Below are positions 18,839 to 26,948 of a stretch of DNA of 64,000 nucleotides, in pieces. The position numbers and the translations under genes are program-made. The DNA comes from Halomonas sp. H10-9-1 (GTDB lineage: Bacteria; Pseudomonadota; Gammaproteobacteria; Pseudomonadales; Halomonadaceae). The stretch spans positions 3,717,918 to 3,781,917 of the forward strand of contig NZ_JAMSHO010000001.1 of the NCBI RefSeq assembly GCF_040147005.1, read 5' to 3'. The notes beneath the pieces are model-generated. The model did not search any database and was not told where the DNA came from. It was given only the letters and a program-made list of their open reading frames with translations. The first letter of the stretch is position 1. Every line of letters starts with the position of its first letter.

Positions 18839-19233
18839 ATCTCGACGACAGCCCCCGCCCACGGGGCGAGCTGACCCTCAAGCTGCTGGCCAGTCGCCAG
18901 GACACCAACCTCCACGGTGATATCGCCGGCGGTTGGCTGGTCGCCCATATGGATCAGGCCGCCGAACTGGCCGCCGACCGGGAGGCCAATGGCCGTACCG
19001 CCACCGTGGCCATCGAGGCCATGGACTTCCTGTGCCCGGTGCGGGTCGGCTCCGTGGTGAACATCTTCACCCGCCTGGTGGAGATCGGCCACAGCTCCAT
19101 TCGCATCGACGTCGAGGTGTGGATCCGCCAACCCCATGAACGCAATCCCGACGAGCTACACAAGGTCACCGAGGCACGCTTCGTGATGGTGGCCATGGAT
19201 GACAAGGGGCGCATCCGCGCGGTGCGCCAGTAG
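18832..19233 (+). CDS. Acyl-CoA thioesterase (YciA-like hotdog fold)
   Basis: 133 residues with the hotdog thioesterase pattern: TNLHGDIAGGWLVAHMDQAAEL (the Asn/His/Gly and Asp active region, about 25-46), TVAIEAMDFLCPVRVGSVV, and a C-terminal ARFVMVAMD strand. YciA-type enzymes hydrolyse acyl-CoAs of broad chain length in the cytoplasm. Its ATG is inside the pstS PHO box, so PhoB binding may reduce its expression; this is inferred. An upstream out-of-frame ATG at 18821 ends at a stop overlapping the true start. A terminator follows at 19268. Confidence 0.88.
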   Translation: MTDLDDSPRPRGELTLKLLASRQDTNLHGDIAGGWLVAHMDQAAELAADREANGRTATVAIEAMDFLCPVRVGSVVNIFTRLVEIGHSSIRIDVEVWIRQPHERNPDELHKVTEARFVMVAMDDKGRIRAVRQ

Positions 19234-19267
19234 GTTCACTCATCTCCCCAGCGGACTTCCCAATGCA

Positions 19268-19293
19268 ACGGGGGCGCCATTCGGCGCCCCCGT
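19268..19293. terminator. Intergenic terminator between convergent genes
   Basis: Inverted repeat ACGGGGGCGCC / GGCGCCCCCGT with a 4-base loop and a TTCTACTCT tail on the plus strand. It lies between the thioesterase and the TRAP binding protein and could serve both strands. Confidence 0.8.
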
Positions 19294-19362
19294 TCTACTC
19301 TGCTGGGTCATGCTCGACGGGAGCCTGCCATGCCGAACCACAGGCTGCCAGGCACGCCTCCC

Positions 19363-20463
19363 TCAGGCGCCGACCGCCTCGCGGGCCTTGAGGTAGGCGA
19401 ACTCGCCGGCGTCGTTGGAGGGCCGCACCAGCTTCTGGAAGGCGACATAGGAGTCATGGACCTTCTTCGAGTCCGCATCGTTCTCGACCTGCTCGGCGAT
19501 CACCTCCTGGGAGGCCTCATAGAGCGCCTTCATCACATCCTCGGGGAAGCTGCGCAACTCGACACCATGCTCGTTGACCAGTGTCTCCAGGGCCTGGGCG
19601 TTGCGGAAGGTGAACTCGCTGATCATCGCCAGGTTGGCCGCCCGGGCCGCCTCGGTCACCACCACCTTGAGGTCGTCGGGCAGGGCGTTCCAGGCATCCA
19701 GGTTGACCGTCCCCTCGAGGATCGCACTGGGCTCGTTCCAGGCCGAGGTGTAGTAGTAGTCGGCCACCTGGTGCAGGCCAAAGGCCAGGTCGTTGTAGGG
19801 GCTGACCCAGTCGGCGGCATCCAGCACCCCGGTCTGCATGGAGGTGAAGATCTCCGAGCCCGGCATGTTGACGGTGGTGACGCCGATACGGTTCATCGCT
19901 TCGCCGGCCAGGCCGGGCAGGCGCAGCTTGATCCCCTGCAGGTCCTCCAGGGAGTTGATCTCCTTCTTGAACCAGCCACCGGGCTGGGTAGTGGTGTTAC
20001 CCACCGGGAAGGGCTTGAGGTTGTGCTTGGCATAGACCTCGTCCCACAGCTCCTGGCCACCACCATGATAGAGCCAGGCGTTGGTCTCCTGGGTGTTCAT
20101 GCCGAAGGGCACCGCGGTGAAGAACTGCGCCGCGGCCACCTTGCCGCGCCAGTAGTAGGAGGCGGAGTGGCCCATCTCGGCGGTACCAGCGGCCACGGCA
20201 TCGAAGACCTCCAGGGCGGGCACCAGCTCGCCGGCGCCGTGCACGCGAATACGCATGCGGCCGTTGGAGAGGGTCTCGATGCGCTGGGCAAACTCGCTAG
20301 CACCGGTGCCGAGCGCCGGGAAGTTCTTGGGCCAGGAGGTGACCATGTCCCAGGTGATGGTCTCCTGGGCACTGGCGGTGGAGACGAAGGGGGCAGCTGC
20401 AATACCGGCAGCGCCGGCACCCAGGGTCTTGATGCTGTTCTTGAGGAAGAGACGGCGTTGCAT
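19363..20463 (-). CDS. TRAP transporter solute-binding protein (DctP/TakP-like), orphan
   Basis: 366 residues. A twin-arginine-like export leader (MQRRLFLKNSIKTLGAGAAG, ending near ASA-QE) precedes a DctP-type binding fold. The family's substrate-carboxylate Arg region (IKLRLPGLAGEAM) and dimer/ligand motifs of the TakP subgroup (FGMNTQETNAWLYHGGG, DAADWVSPYND) are visible; that subgroup binds 2-oxo acids. No small (DctQ) or large (DctM) membrane component is nearby, so it must act with permeases encoded elsewhere. It stands alone downstream of uvrD on the same strand, 127 bp from it. Confidence 0.88.
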   Translation of the reverse strand: MQRRLFLKNSIKTLGAGAAGIAAAPFVSTASAQETITWDMVTSWPKNFPALGTGASEFAQRIETLSNGRMRIRVHGAGELVPALEVFDAVAAGTAEMGHSASYYWRGKVAAAQFFTAVPFGMNTQETNAWLYHGGGQELWDEVYAKHNLKPFPVGNTTTQPGGWFKKEINSLEDLQGIKLRLPGLAGEAMNRIGVTTVNMPGSEIFTSMQTGVLDAADWVSPYNDLAFGLHQVADYYYTSAWNEPSAILEGTVNLDAWNALPDDLKVVVTEAARAANLAMISEFTFRNAQALETLVNEHGVELRSFPEDVMKALYEASQEVIAEQVENDADSKKVHDSYVAFQKLVRPSNDAGEFAYLKAREAVGA

Positions 20464-20590
20464 GCAGAAGGCTCCGTACGGATTTTTATAAGGGCGCCAG
20501 GAGGCGCTGGTGTCCAGCAGGCAGTATGCGTCAAGGGGCCCGGGGCGCCAAGCGTATGCCGTTGACGTGAAAGTTAACGCACGCAGCCGC

Positions 20591-22792
20591 TCACAGCGGC
20601 GTCAGCTTGGCGAAACCCAGCACCAGCCACTTGTCGCCCTCGCCCTCGAAACTGACCTGCACCCGGGCACGGGGTCCTTCGCCCTCGGCATTGAGGATGA
20701 CCCCTTCGCCGAATACCGGATGGCGCACCCGCTGGCCCAGGGAGAGCGAAGGCAGGTCGTTGCCGCCATTGACCTCGCTCTGGCGCAGCCCGGCGGGACG
20801 CGAGACGGTTACCGGCCGCGACACCTGGCCGCGCAGGCGCACCTCCTCGAGGTACTCCTCGGGAATCTCGCTCAGGAAGCGCGAGGCGCGCTGGAAGGTC
20901 TCCTTGCCGTGGAGCCGACGAATCTCGGCGTGGGTCAGATAGAGCTTGCGCATGGCCCGGGTCAGGCCGACGTAGCAGAGGCGGCGCTCCTCCTCGAGGC
21001 GGCCCGGCTCCTCCGCCGACATGCGGTGGGGAAACAGCCCCTCCTCCACCCCGGCGATGAAGACCACCGGAAACTCGAGCCCCTTGGCGGAGTGCAGGGT
21101 CATCAGCTGGACGCCGTCCTCGAACTCGTCGGCCTCGTGCTCGCCGGCGTTGAGCGCCGCCTCGGAGAGGAAGGCCTCGAGTGCCACCGCTCCCTCGCCG
21201 GCCTGCGGCGGGTCGAAGGACTCCCCCTGGGTGAAGGCCCTGGCCGCGGTGACCAGTTCCGCGAGGTTCTCGACCCGAGCCTGCCCCTTCTCGCCCCGCT
21301 CGTTGCGATGGTGCTCAAGCAGGCCGGTACGCTCGATCACATGGTCGATGATCTCATGCAGTGCCAGGCCGGCGCTGTCGTTGTCCAGGGCGTCGATCAG
21401 GTTGGCGAAGAGCTGCAGGGCGCTGCCGGCACGCCCCTTGAGGGAGCCATCGGCCAGGCCGTCGTGGAGGGCATGCCACAGCGAGACGCCGCCCTCCCGT
21501 GCCCGCTGGCGCAGCAGCTCCACGGTTCGCGTGCCGATGCCGCGGGCCGGCACGTTGATCACTCGCTCCAGGGAGGCATCGTCATCACGGTTGAGCAGCA
21601 GGCGCAAGTAGGCCAGGACGTTCTTGATCTCCAGGCGCTCGTAGAAGCGATGGCCGCCGTAGATGCGGTAGGGCACGCCCTGACGGATCAGGGTCTCCTC
21701 GATCACCCGCGACTGGGCATTGGAGCGGTAGAGGATGGCGATCTCGCGGCGATTGATGCCCTCCTCGACGCGCTCACGCAGGGTATCGACGATAAAGCGC
21801 GCCTCGTCCAGGTCATTGAAGCCGCTGTAGACCGAGATCGGCTCGCCGCGCTCGCCGGCGGTCCATAGCGTCTTGCCCATGCGCTCGGCGTTGTGGCTGA
21901 TCAGGGCGTTGGCGGCCTCGAGGATGGCACTGGTGGAGCGGTAGTTCTGCTCCAGGCGCACGGTCCTGGTGCCGGAGAATTCACGCTCGAAGCGGCGGAT
22001 GTTCTCCACCCGGGCGCCGCGCCAGCCATAGATCGACTGGTCATCGTCGCCGACCACGGTCATCGGCGTGGTCATGCCGCTGAGCAGCTTGAGCCAGGCG
22101 TACTGCAGGGTATTGGTATCCTGGAACTCGTCCACCAGTATATGGGCGAAGCGCTCCTGGTAGTGGGCCAGCAGCGCCGGGGTGTCACGCAGCAACTCCA
22201 GGCTACGCAGCAGCAGCTCACCGAAGTCCACCAGGCCACCGCGTTCGCAGGTGAGCTGGTAGCGCTCGTAGAGCTCGACCATCTGCCCCAGGTAGGCGTC
22301 ACCGTGGACGTCCACCTGGTGGGGACGCAGCCCCTCCTCCTTGCAGCCGGAGATGAACGACTGCACCTGGCGCGGCGGGAAGCGCTCGTCGTCGATCTCA
22401 TTTTCCTTGATCAAGCGCTTGACCAGGCGCAGCTGGTCGTCGGAGTCGATGATCTGGAAGTGCTGGGGCAGGCGCGCATCCTGCCAATGGGTGCGCAGCA
22501 GGCGGTGGGCGATGGAGTGGAAGGTGCCGACCCAGACGTTGCGCAGCGAAAGGCCGAGCAGCGCCTCCAGGCGGGTACGCATCTCGCGCGCCGCCTTGTT
22601 GGTGAAGGTCACGGCCAGCACCGCGTAGGGGGAGAGCCCCTCGGCCTGCATCAGCCAGGCGATGCGATGCACCAGCACCCGGGTCTTGCCGGAACCGGCC
22701 CCGGCCAGTACCAGCATGTTGCCCTGGGGGGCGCTGACCGCCTCGCGCTGGGCGGCATTCAGGTGGTCGAGGATCGGCGTGACGTCGTCCAT
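20591..22792 (-). CDS. uvrD: DNA helicase II (UvrD)
   Basis: 733 residues, SF1A helicase. Motif I GAGSGKT (about 32-38), Ia (TFTNKAAREM), II (LVDEFQDTN), III (VGDDDQSIYGWRGA), IV-VI (LMTLHSAKGLEFPVVF, EERRLCYVGLTRAM) are all present. The C-terminal Tudor-like segment with a GQRVRHPVFGEG motif binds RNA polymerase in the family. It acts in nucleotide-excision and mismatch repair. The ATG at 22792 gives the standard start MDDVTPILDHLN; an upstream in-frame extension runs into repeats and is rejected. Confidence 0.97.
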   Translation of the reverse strand: MDDVTPILDHLNAAQREAVSAPQGNMLVLAGAGSGKTRVLVHRIAWLMQAEGLSPYAVLAVTFTNKAAREMRTRLEALLGLSLRNVWVGTFHSIAHRLLRTHWQDARLPQHFQIIDSDDQLRLVKRLIKENEIDDERFPPRQVQSFISGCKEEGLRPHQVDVHGDAYLGQMVELYERYQLTCERGGLVDFGELLLRSLELLRDTPALLAHYQERFAHILVDEFQDTNTLQYAWLKLLSGMTTPMTVVGDDDQSIYGWRGARVENIRRFEREFSGTRTVRLEQNYRSTSAILEAANALISHNAERMGKTLWTAGERGEPISVYSGFNDLDEARFIVDTLRERVEEGINRREIAILYRSNAQSRVIEETLIRQGVPYRIYGGHRFYERLEIKNVLAYLRLLLNRDDDASLERVINVPARGIGTRTVELLRQRAREGGVSLWHALHDGLADGSLKGRAGSALQLFANLIDALDNDSAGLALHEIIDHVIERTGLLEHHRNERGEKGQARVENLAELVTAARAFTQGESFDPPQAGEGAVALEAFLSEAALNAGEHEADEFEDGVQLMTLHSAKGLEFPVVFIAGVEEGLFPHRMSAEEPGRLEEERRLCYVGLTRAMRKLYLTHAEIRRLHGKETFQRASRFLSEIPEEYLEEVRLRGQVSRPVTVSRPAGLRQSEVNGGNDLPSLSLGQRVRHPVFGEGVILNAEGEGPRARVQVSFEGEGDKWLVLGFAKLTPL

Positions 22793-22830
22793 GGAGAGGG
22801 CATCGCTGCTGGGAAAATGGGCGAACAGCT

Positions 22831-22963
<133 letters not shown>

Positions 22964-23004
22964 CGAGGTTACCCCAGCCCACTAACGGCAACGGTTTTAC
23001 TTAT

Positions 23005-23031
23005 AGCTTACGGCTTAAAGCTTATGGCTTT
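23005..23031. repeat. Inverted copies of the 7-bp repeat at the hexR 3' end
   Basis: Four imperfect units in the opposite orientation (AGCTTAC, GGCTTAA, AGCTTAT, GGCTTTG). They can pair with the GTAAGCC array at 22886-22962. The hexR stop codon (23022-23024) lies within them, so the hexR transcript could fold into a long hairpin before uvrD. Confidence 0.8.
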
Positions 23032-23879
23032 GGTTCGGGGAAACGCAGCGGCGTCAGGCTCTTCTTGACCGCCTTGAGCTGCTCGGCGAGCTTCGGCCCG
23101 CGGGTCTTGGCCACGCCGACGGCAAGCACATCGACCAGCACCAGATGGGCGATGCGCGAGCTCATGGGAGTATAGATCTCGGTGTCTTCGTGGACATCGA
23201 TGTAGAGCGGCAGGGTGACCTCCTCGGCCAGCGGCGAGCCGCTGGGGCAGAGCCCGATCACAGTGGCGCCGGCCTCCTTCGCCAGGCGCACGCTGGCCAC
23301 CAGCGCCCGGGTACGCCCGGTCTGGGAGATCGCCACCACCACATCGCCCTCGTTGAGGGTCACCGCCGACATGTTCTGCATATGCGGGTCGGCATAGGCG
23401 GCGGTGGAGATCTGCAGGCGGAAGAACTTGTGCTGGGCATCGAAGGCCACCGCGCCGGAGGCCCCGAAGCCGTAGAATTCGACCCGGTTGGCCATCGCCA
23501 GGGAGTTGATCGCGCGGCTCAGCGCCTCGTTGTCGAGGCGGTCACGCACCGACAGCAGGGTGCCTACGGTGGAGTCGAAGATGCTGTGGGAAAACTCCGC
23601 CACCGAGTCGCTGTCGTTCATGGAGAACTGGGCGAACTGGCTGCCGGCGGCCAGCATCTGGGCCAGGCGCAGCTTGAAATCCTGGAAGCCATTGCAGCCC
23701 AGGGCACGACAGAAGCGCACCACGGTAGGCTCGCTGACCTTGGCCTCGGTGGCCAGATCGACGATGCGCATATGGATGACATCGTCGGGGTTGCGAAGCA
23801 CGAAGCGTGCCACCTTCTGCTCGGAGCGGCGGAAGTGCTCCATGCGGCGTCTCATCTCATCGAACAAGGCACGGCTCAC
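23022..23879 (-). CDS. hexR: HexR-type transcriptional regulator (RpiR family)
   Basis: 285 residues: N-terminal RpiR helix-turn-helix (about 1-77; EAKVSEPTVVRFCRALGCNGFQ) and a SIS sugar-phosphate-binding domain (about 120-260; GFGASGAVAFDAQHKF, AISQTGRTRALV). HexR proteins repress central carbon genes and are released by 2-keto-3-deoxy-6-phosphogluconate. No zwf/pgl/eda genes are adjacent here, so it acts at a distance. Its last codons (PKP-stop) are made of the 7-bp repeat. Transcribed toward uvrD. Confidence 0.9.
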   Translation of the reverse strand: MSRALFDEMRRRMEHFRRSEQKVARFVLRNPDDVIHMRIVDLATEAKVSEPTVVRFCRALGCNGFQDFKLRLAQMLAAGSQFAQFSMNDSDSVAEFSHSIFDSTVGTLLSVRDRLDNEALSRAINSLAMANRVEFYGFGASGAVAFDAQHKFFRLQISTAAYADPHMQNMSAVTLNEGDVVVAISQTGRTRALVASVRLAKEAGATVIGLCPSGSPLAEEVTLPLYIDVHEDTEIYTPMSSRIAHLVLVDVLAVGVAKTRGPKLAEQLKAVKKSLTPLRFPEPKP

Positions 23880-24030
23880 GCGGGACTCCTCGGCTGGCCG
23901 CCGGGCGGCGGCAAACGATCATGGGTTCTCGCTACAGTATGCCCCAAGGCGGGGTGGGATGCGCAGCCCATCGCCATACGGCCCGCCACTCCCCCCGGCG
24001 CAGGCGCCCCACTCCGCCCCGAAGCTCACA

Positions 24031-24060
24031 GCGTCATAATTCTGTCAAGTACGGTATAGT
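24031..24060 (+). promoter_or_regulatory. Candidate PHO-box promoter before the 71-residue gene
   Basis: GCGTCATAATTCTGTCA (24031-24047) has GTCA cores 11 bp apart and matches the PHO consensus at about 14 of 17 positions. A good -10, TATAGT, follows at 24055-24060, and no -35 hexamer is visible. The 7-bp gap to the -10 is shorter than the usual 11, which lowers confidence. Confidence 0.5.
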
Positions 24061-24099
24061 AGATAGTGCAGTGTCGCGAACCCTCGAGGAGAGTCGAAG

Positions 24100-24315
24100 A
24101 TGCACGACGCCGAACGGTTAACGTCCCTGAAGAGTGAGCTTCTCGATATTTTCATGAGCATGGAGGTCCAGGAGCACCAGCAGCGCGCCCGCACGGCGGC
24201 CCAGCGCCATCTGCGCGCGCGGCGAGGCATCGAGCTGCATGAGGAGTTCAAGCAGCTGACCCAGGAGATCGCCGAACTGGCCGAGGAGGAGATGACCGAC
24301 GACGCCATGCACTGA
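24100..24315 (+). CDS. Small acidic helical protein, unknown function
   Basis: 71 residues (MHDAERLTSLKSELLDIFMS...), rich in Glu, Arg and Leu with heptad-like spacing, probably two helices that could form a coiled coil; no Cys and no export signal. The start has a good ribosome-binding site (GAGGAGAGTCGAAG, then ATG). A -10 (TATAGT, 24055-24060), a possible PHO box upstream and a terminator downstream mark it as an independent transcription unit. Divergent from hexR by 220 bp. I do not recognise the family. Confidence 0.7.
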   Translation: MHDAERLTSLKSELLDIFMSMEVQEHQQRARTAAQRHLRARRGIELHEEFKQLTQEIAELAEEEMTDDAMH

Positions 24316-24335
24316 TGCCCTATGATCCAACGGCA

Positions 24336-24361
24336 GCAAGCCCCACGGAGGTGGGGCTTGC
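24336..24361. terminator. Terminator hairpin between convergent genes
   Basis: Inverted repeat GCAAGCCCCAC / GTGGGGCTTGC around a GGAG loop. It lies 20 bp after the 71-residue gene and 36 bp before the transporter stop. There is no clear T tract, so strength is uncertain. Confidence 0.6.
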
Positions 24362-24397
24362 CAGGGCCGACGGATGCCCCGCCAGGGGCTTTCGCGG

Positions 24398-25741
24398 CTA
24401 GATCAGGCCATAGACGAACACCGCAATCACGCCGATCGGCGCTATCACCCGGGCGACGATCTGCCACAGCGAAGCCTGCATGCCGGAGAGGCCCAGTTCG
24501 CCGAGCACGCTGTCACGATCGAGGCGCCAGGCCACGAACAGGATCGCCCCCAGGCCGGTCAGCGGCAACATGAACTTGCTGGTCAGGGTATCCAGGAAGT
24601 CGAAGATGTTCAGGCCCACAATCGACAGTTCGCTCCAGACGTTGAACGACATCAGCGCGGCGATGCCCAGCGCCCAGACTGCCACGCCGGCCACCAGGGT
24701 GGCGGCCATGCGGGAGAGCGGGGTGCGCTCCTCGAGCAGCTCCACCGTCGGCTCCAGCAGGGAGATGGCCGAGGTCAGGGCGGCGAAGGTCAGCAGCAGG
24801 AAGAACATCAGGCCGAGGATGGCGCCGCCTGCCATGTTGCCGAAGGCGAGCGGCAGGGTGACGAAGATCAGTCCCGGTCCCTCGCCCGGGCTCAGGCCGT
24901 TGGCAAACACGATGGGGAAGATCGCCATGCCGGCGAGCAGCGCGATGACGGTATCGAAGATGATCACGGTACGGGCGGTGCTGATCAGACTGATGTCCTC
25001 GCCCAGGTAGGAGCCGTAGGCCATCATGATGCCCATGCCCAGCGACAGGGTGAAGAAGGCCTGGCCCATGGCGGCAAGCACCACCTCGCCGTTGATGGCG
25101 CTCCAGTCGGGGCTGAACATGAAGGCCATGGCCTCGCCGAAATGCCCGGTGGTCATGCCGTAGATCACCAGGATCACCATCAGGATCACCAATGACGGCA
25201 TCAGGGTGCGCACGGCGCCCTCCAGGCCCTTGGTCACGCCGCGGGCGACGATGAAGATCACCAGCGCCATGAAGGCGGTGTGCCACAGGGTCAGGGCCAT
25301 GGGGTTGGCCAGCAGGCCACTGAACAGGGCGCCGATGCCATCGGAGTCCTGGCCGCTGAACTGGCCAGTGATCGAGCCCAGGGTATAGGAGAGCGACCAA
25401 CCGCCGATGACGCTATAGAAGGAGAGGATCAGGAAGGCGGCGAGCACGCCGCTGACGCCGACCATCGCCCAGGCCGGTAGACGACCGCTCTGGCGGGCCA
25501 GGTCCAGCATGGAGTTGATCGGGTTCTCCTGGCCACGGCGGCCGATCAGCCACTCGGCGACCAGAATCGGCAGGCCCACCAGGGCCACGCAAGCCAGGTA
25601 GACGAGCACGAAGGCCGCGCCTCCGCTGTCACCGACCATATAGGAGAAGCGCCAGATATTGCCCAGCCCCACCGCCGAACCGGTGGCTGCCAGGATGAAG
25701 GCCATCTTCGATGACCACTGTGCGTGGGAGAGTTTCGACAT
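24398..25741 (-). CDS. Sodium-dependent transporter (SNF/NSS family)
   Basis: 447 residues with about 11-12 membrane helices. The first helix has the family signature GSAVGLGNIWRFSYMVGDSGG (about 21-41) whose unwound region binds sodium and substrate. A LeuT-like fold is expected, with substrates such as amino acids or related solutes; the specific one cannot be told. It stands alone, with a possible terminator at its 3' side shared with the 71-residue gene. Confidence 0.88.
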   Translation of the reverse strand: MSKLSHAQWSSKMAFILAATGSAVGLGNIWRFSYMVGDSGGAAFVLVYLACVALVGLPILVAEWLIGRRGQENPINSMLDLARQSGRLPAWAMVGVSGVLAAFLILSFYSVIGGWSLSYTLGSITGQFSGQDSDGIGALFSGLLANPMALTLWHTAFMALVIFIVARGVTKGLEGAVRTLMPSLVILMVILVIYGMTTGHFGEAMAFMFSPDWSAINGEVVLAAMGQAFFTLSLGMGIMMAYGSYLGEDISLISTARTVIIFDTVIALLAGMAIFPIVFANGLSPGEGPGLIFVTLPLAFGNMAGGAILGLMFFLLLTFAALTSAISLLEPTVELLEERTPLSRMAATLVAGVAVWALGIAALMSFNVWSELSIVGLNIFDFLDTLTSKFMLPLTGLGAILFVAWRLDRDSVLGELGLSGMQASLWQIVARVIAPIGVIAVFVYGLI

Positions 25742-26073
25742 GTTTCACCCTGAATGTACGTGTCACCAACGGCCGATCCGGCGCGATGGCGGCTTGTGCT
25801 TGTCATTGCCACGTCCAGAGCGCCCCGGGTCACGGGGCACCGTCAAGAGTGGCAGGGATCCAGGCAGGATCGCTGCCGTTGCGCTCGCGACAGCCGGCGG
25901 GTGGCCATCTGTCGTGAGTGCTGGAGCGCCAGAATATCGAAAGATCCACGCGAATTAGGCGCTAGATCCAGTCAAAATCCAGAGATATGGACGCTCCGAC
26001 CCATAAAACTATCCGATCAAACGCCCAATGGCCAGCGTCTTTTGGGCTATAAGACTTGTCCCCGGGAGCCCCC
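25742..26073. other. Non-coding interval before the sodium transporter
   Basis: 332 bp with lower GC than the neighbours in its second half. I see no convincing gene, repeat or promoter. A short inverted element (GCCCAATGGC and neighbours, about 26025-26050) near the DUF72 stop may be a weak terminator. Confidence 0.5.
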
Positions 26074-26901
26074 CTAGGGACTGAACAGACTGGCCTGGGC
26101 CTCGCCGGGAAAGGCGGGAAGCGGTGGCAATGACAGCCTTTCCGCCAGCCGCTCATAGAGGCGCCTGGCCAGCTGGGGTGCCTGGCGATTATCGGGAGTA
26201 TGCACAAACAAGAAAGGGGTTTTCCCCTGATCTATCCACAGGGAGAGTCGCTCGATCCAGGCCTCGAAATAGCGCTCGTTGACCTCCGCATCCAGGTGCC
26301 CGATAAATCGCACCAGCGGTCGATTCCCCGTGGAAAGCACGTGTAATGGGCGTCTCGGCTTCTCGCGCTGGGCTTGGATCAATCCGGCATGGTCACCGGC
26401 AGGCGTCGAGAAGAGCGGCCGAACGTCGAGCATCACGCGGTCGACGCCGTGAGTTATCAACAATCTGTTCAGGGCGATCTCGGCCCACCCCTTGTGGAAG
26501 AATTCGCTGTGACGCACCTCCACGGCGCAGGGAATTCCTACCGGCCAGCGCGCCAGCAGGGCTTCCAGTCGTCCCAGCTCGGTGCCACCAAAGTCTCGGG
26601 GCAACTGGACCATCAGCGGGCCCAGGCGATCATGCAACGGCTCGAGCGCCGCGAGGAAGGCGTCGAGATCCGACTCGATGCCAACCAGGCGCCGCTCATG
26701 GGTCAGGGTGGCGGGCAGCTTGAAGCAGAAGCGGAACCCGGGCGGTGCCTGGCGGGCCCAGGCCGCCACCGTCTCGCTCCGCGGTGCGCCGCTGTAGAAG
26801 GTGGTGTTGCCCTCCACGGCGGCGAACACCCGGGCATACTCCTCGAGCCCACCACCACCCGCCGGGTAGAGCCCCCCGCGCCAGTCGGCATTGGCCCACA
26901 T
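26074..26901 (-). CDS. DUF72 (YecE-like) TIM-barrel protein
   Basis: 275 residues from the ATG at 26901. DUF72 features: an early NTTFYSGAPRSETVAAWARQAPPGFRF-type block (about 32-58), LGPLMVQLPRDF, and a C-terminal FVHTPDNRQAP segment. The biochemical role of the family is not established. The codons just upstream of the ATG, in frame, read RLHLGLP, which looks like the family's first beta strand, so the true start may be a non-standard codon further upstream. Located 47 bp after glmS on the same strand. Confidence 0.82.
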   Translation of the reverse strand: MWANADWRGGLYPAGGGGLEEYARVFAAVEGNTTFYSGAPRSETVAAWARQAPPGFRFCFKLPATLTHERRLVGIESDLDAFLAALEPLHDRLGPLMVQLPRDFGGTELGRLEALLARWPVGIPCAVEVRHSEFFHKGWAEIALNRLLITHGVDRVMLDVRPLFSTPAGDHAGLIQAQREKPRRPLHVLSTGNRPLVRFIGHLDAEVNERYFEAWIERLSLWIDQGKTPFLFVHTPDNRQAPQLARRLYERLAERLSLPPLPAFPGEAQASLFSP

Positions 26902-26948
26902 GGGCAGGCCCAGGTGCAGGCGGGGCTCAGCGCTATCGGGGATAAGGG

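Noticed and set aside
26229..26240. DnaA box in the DUF72 gene (CTATCCACA)
   Set aside because: One mismatch, isolated and in coding sequence; not distinguishable from chance.
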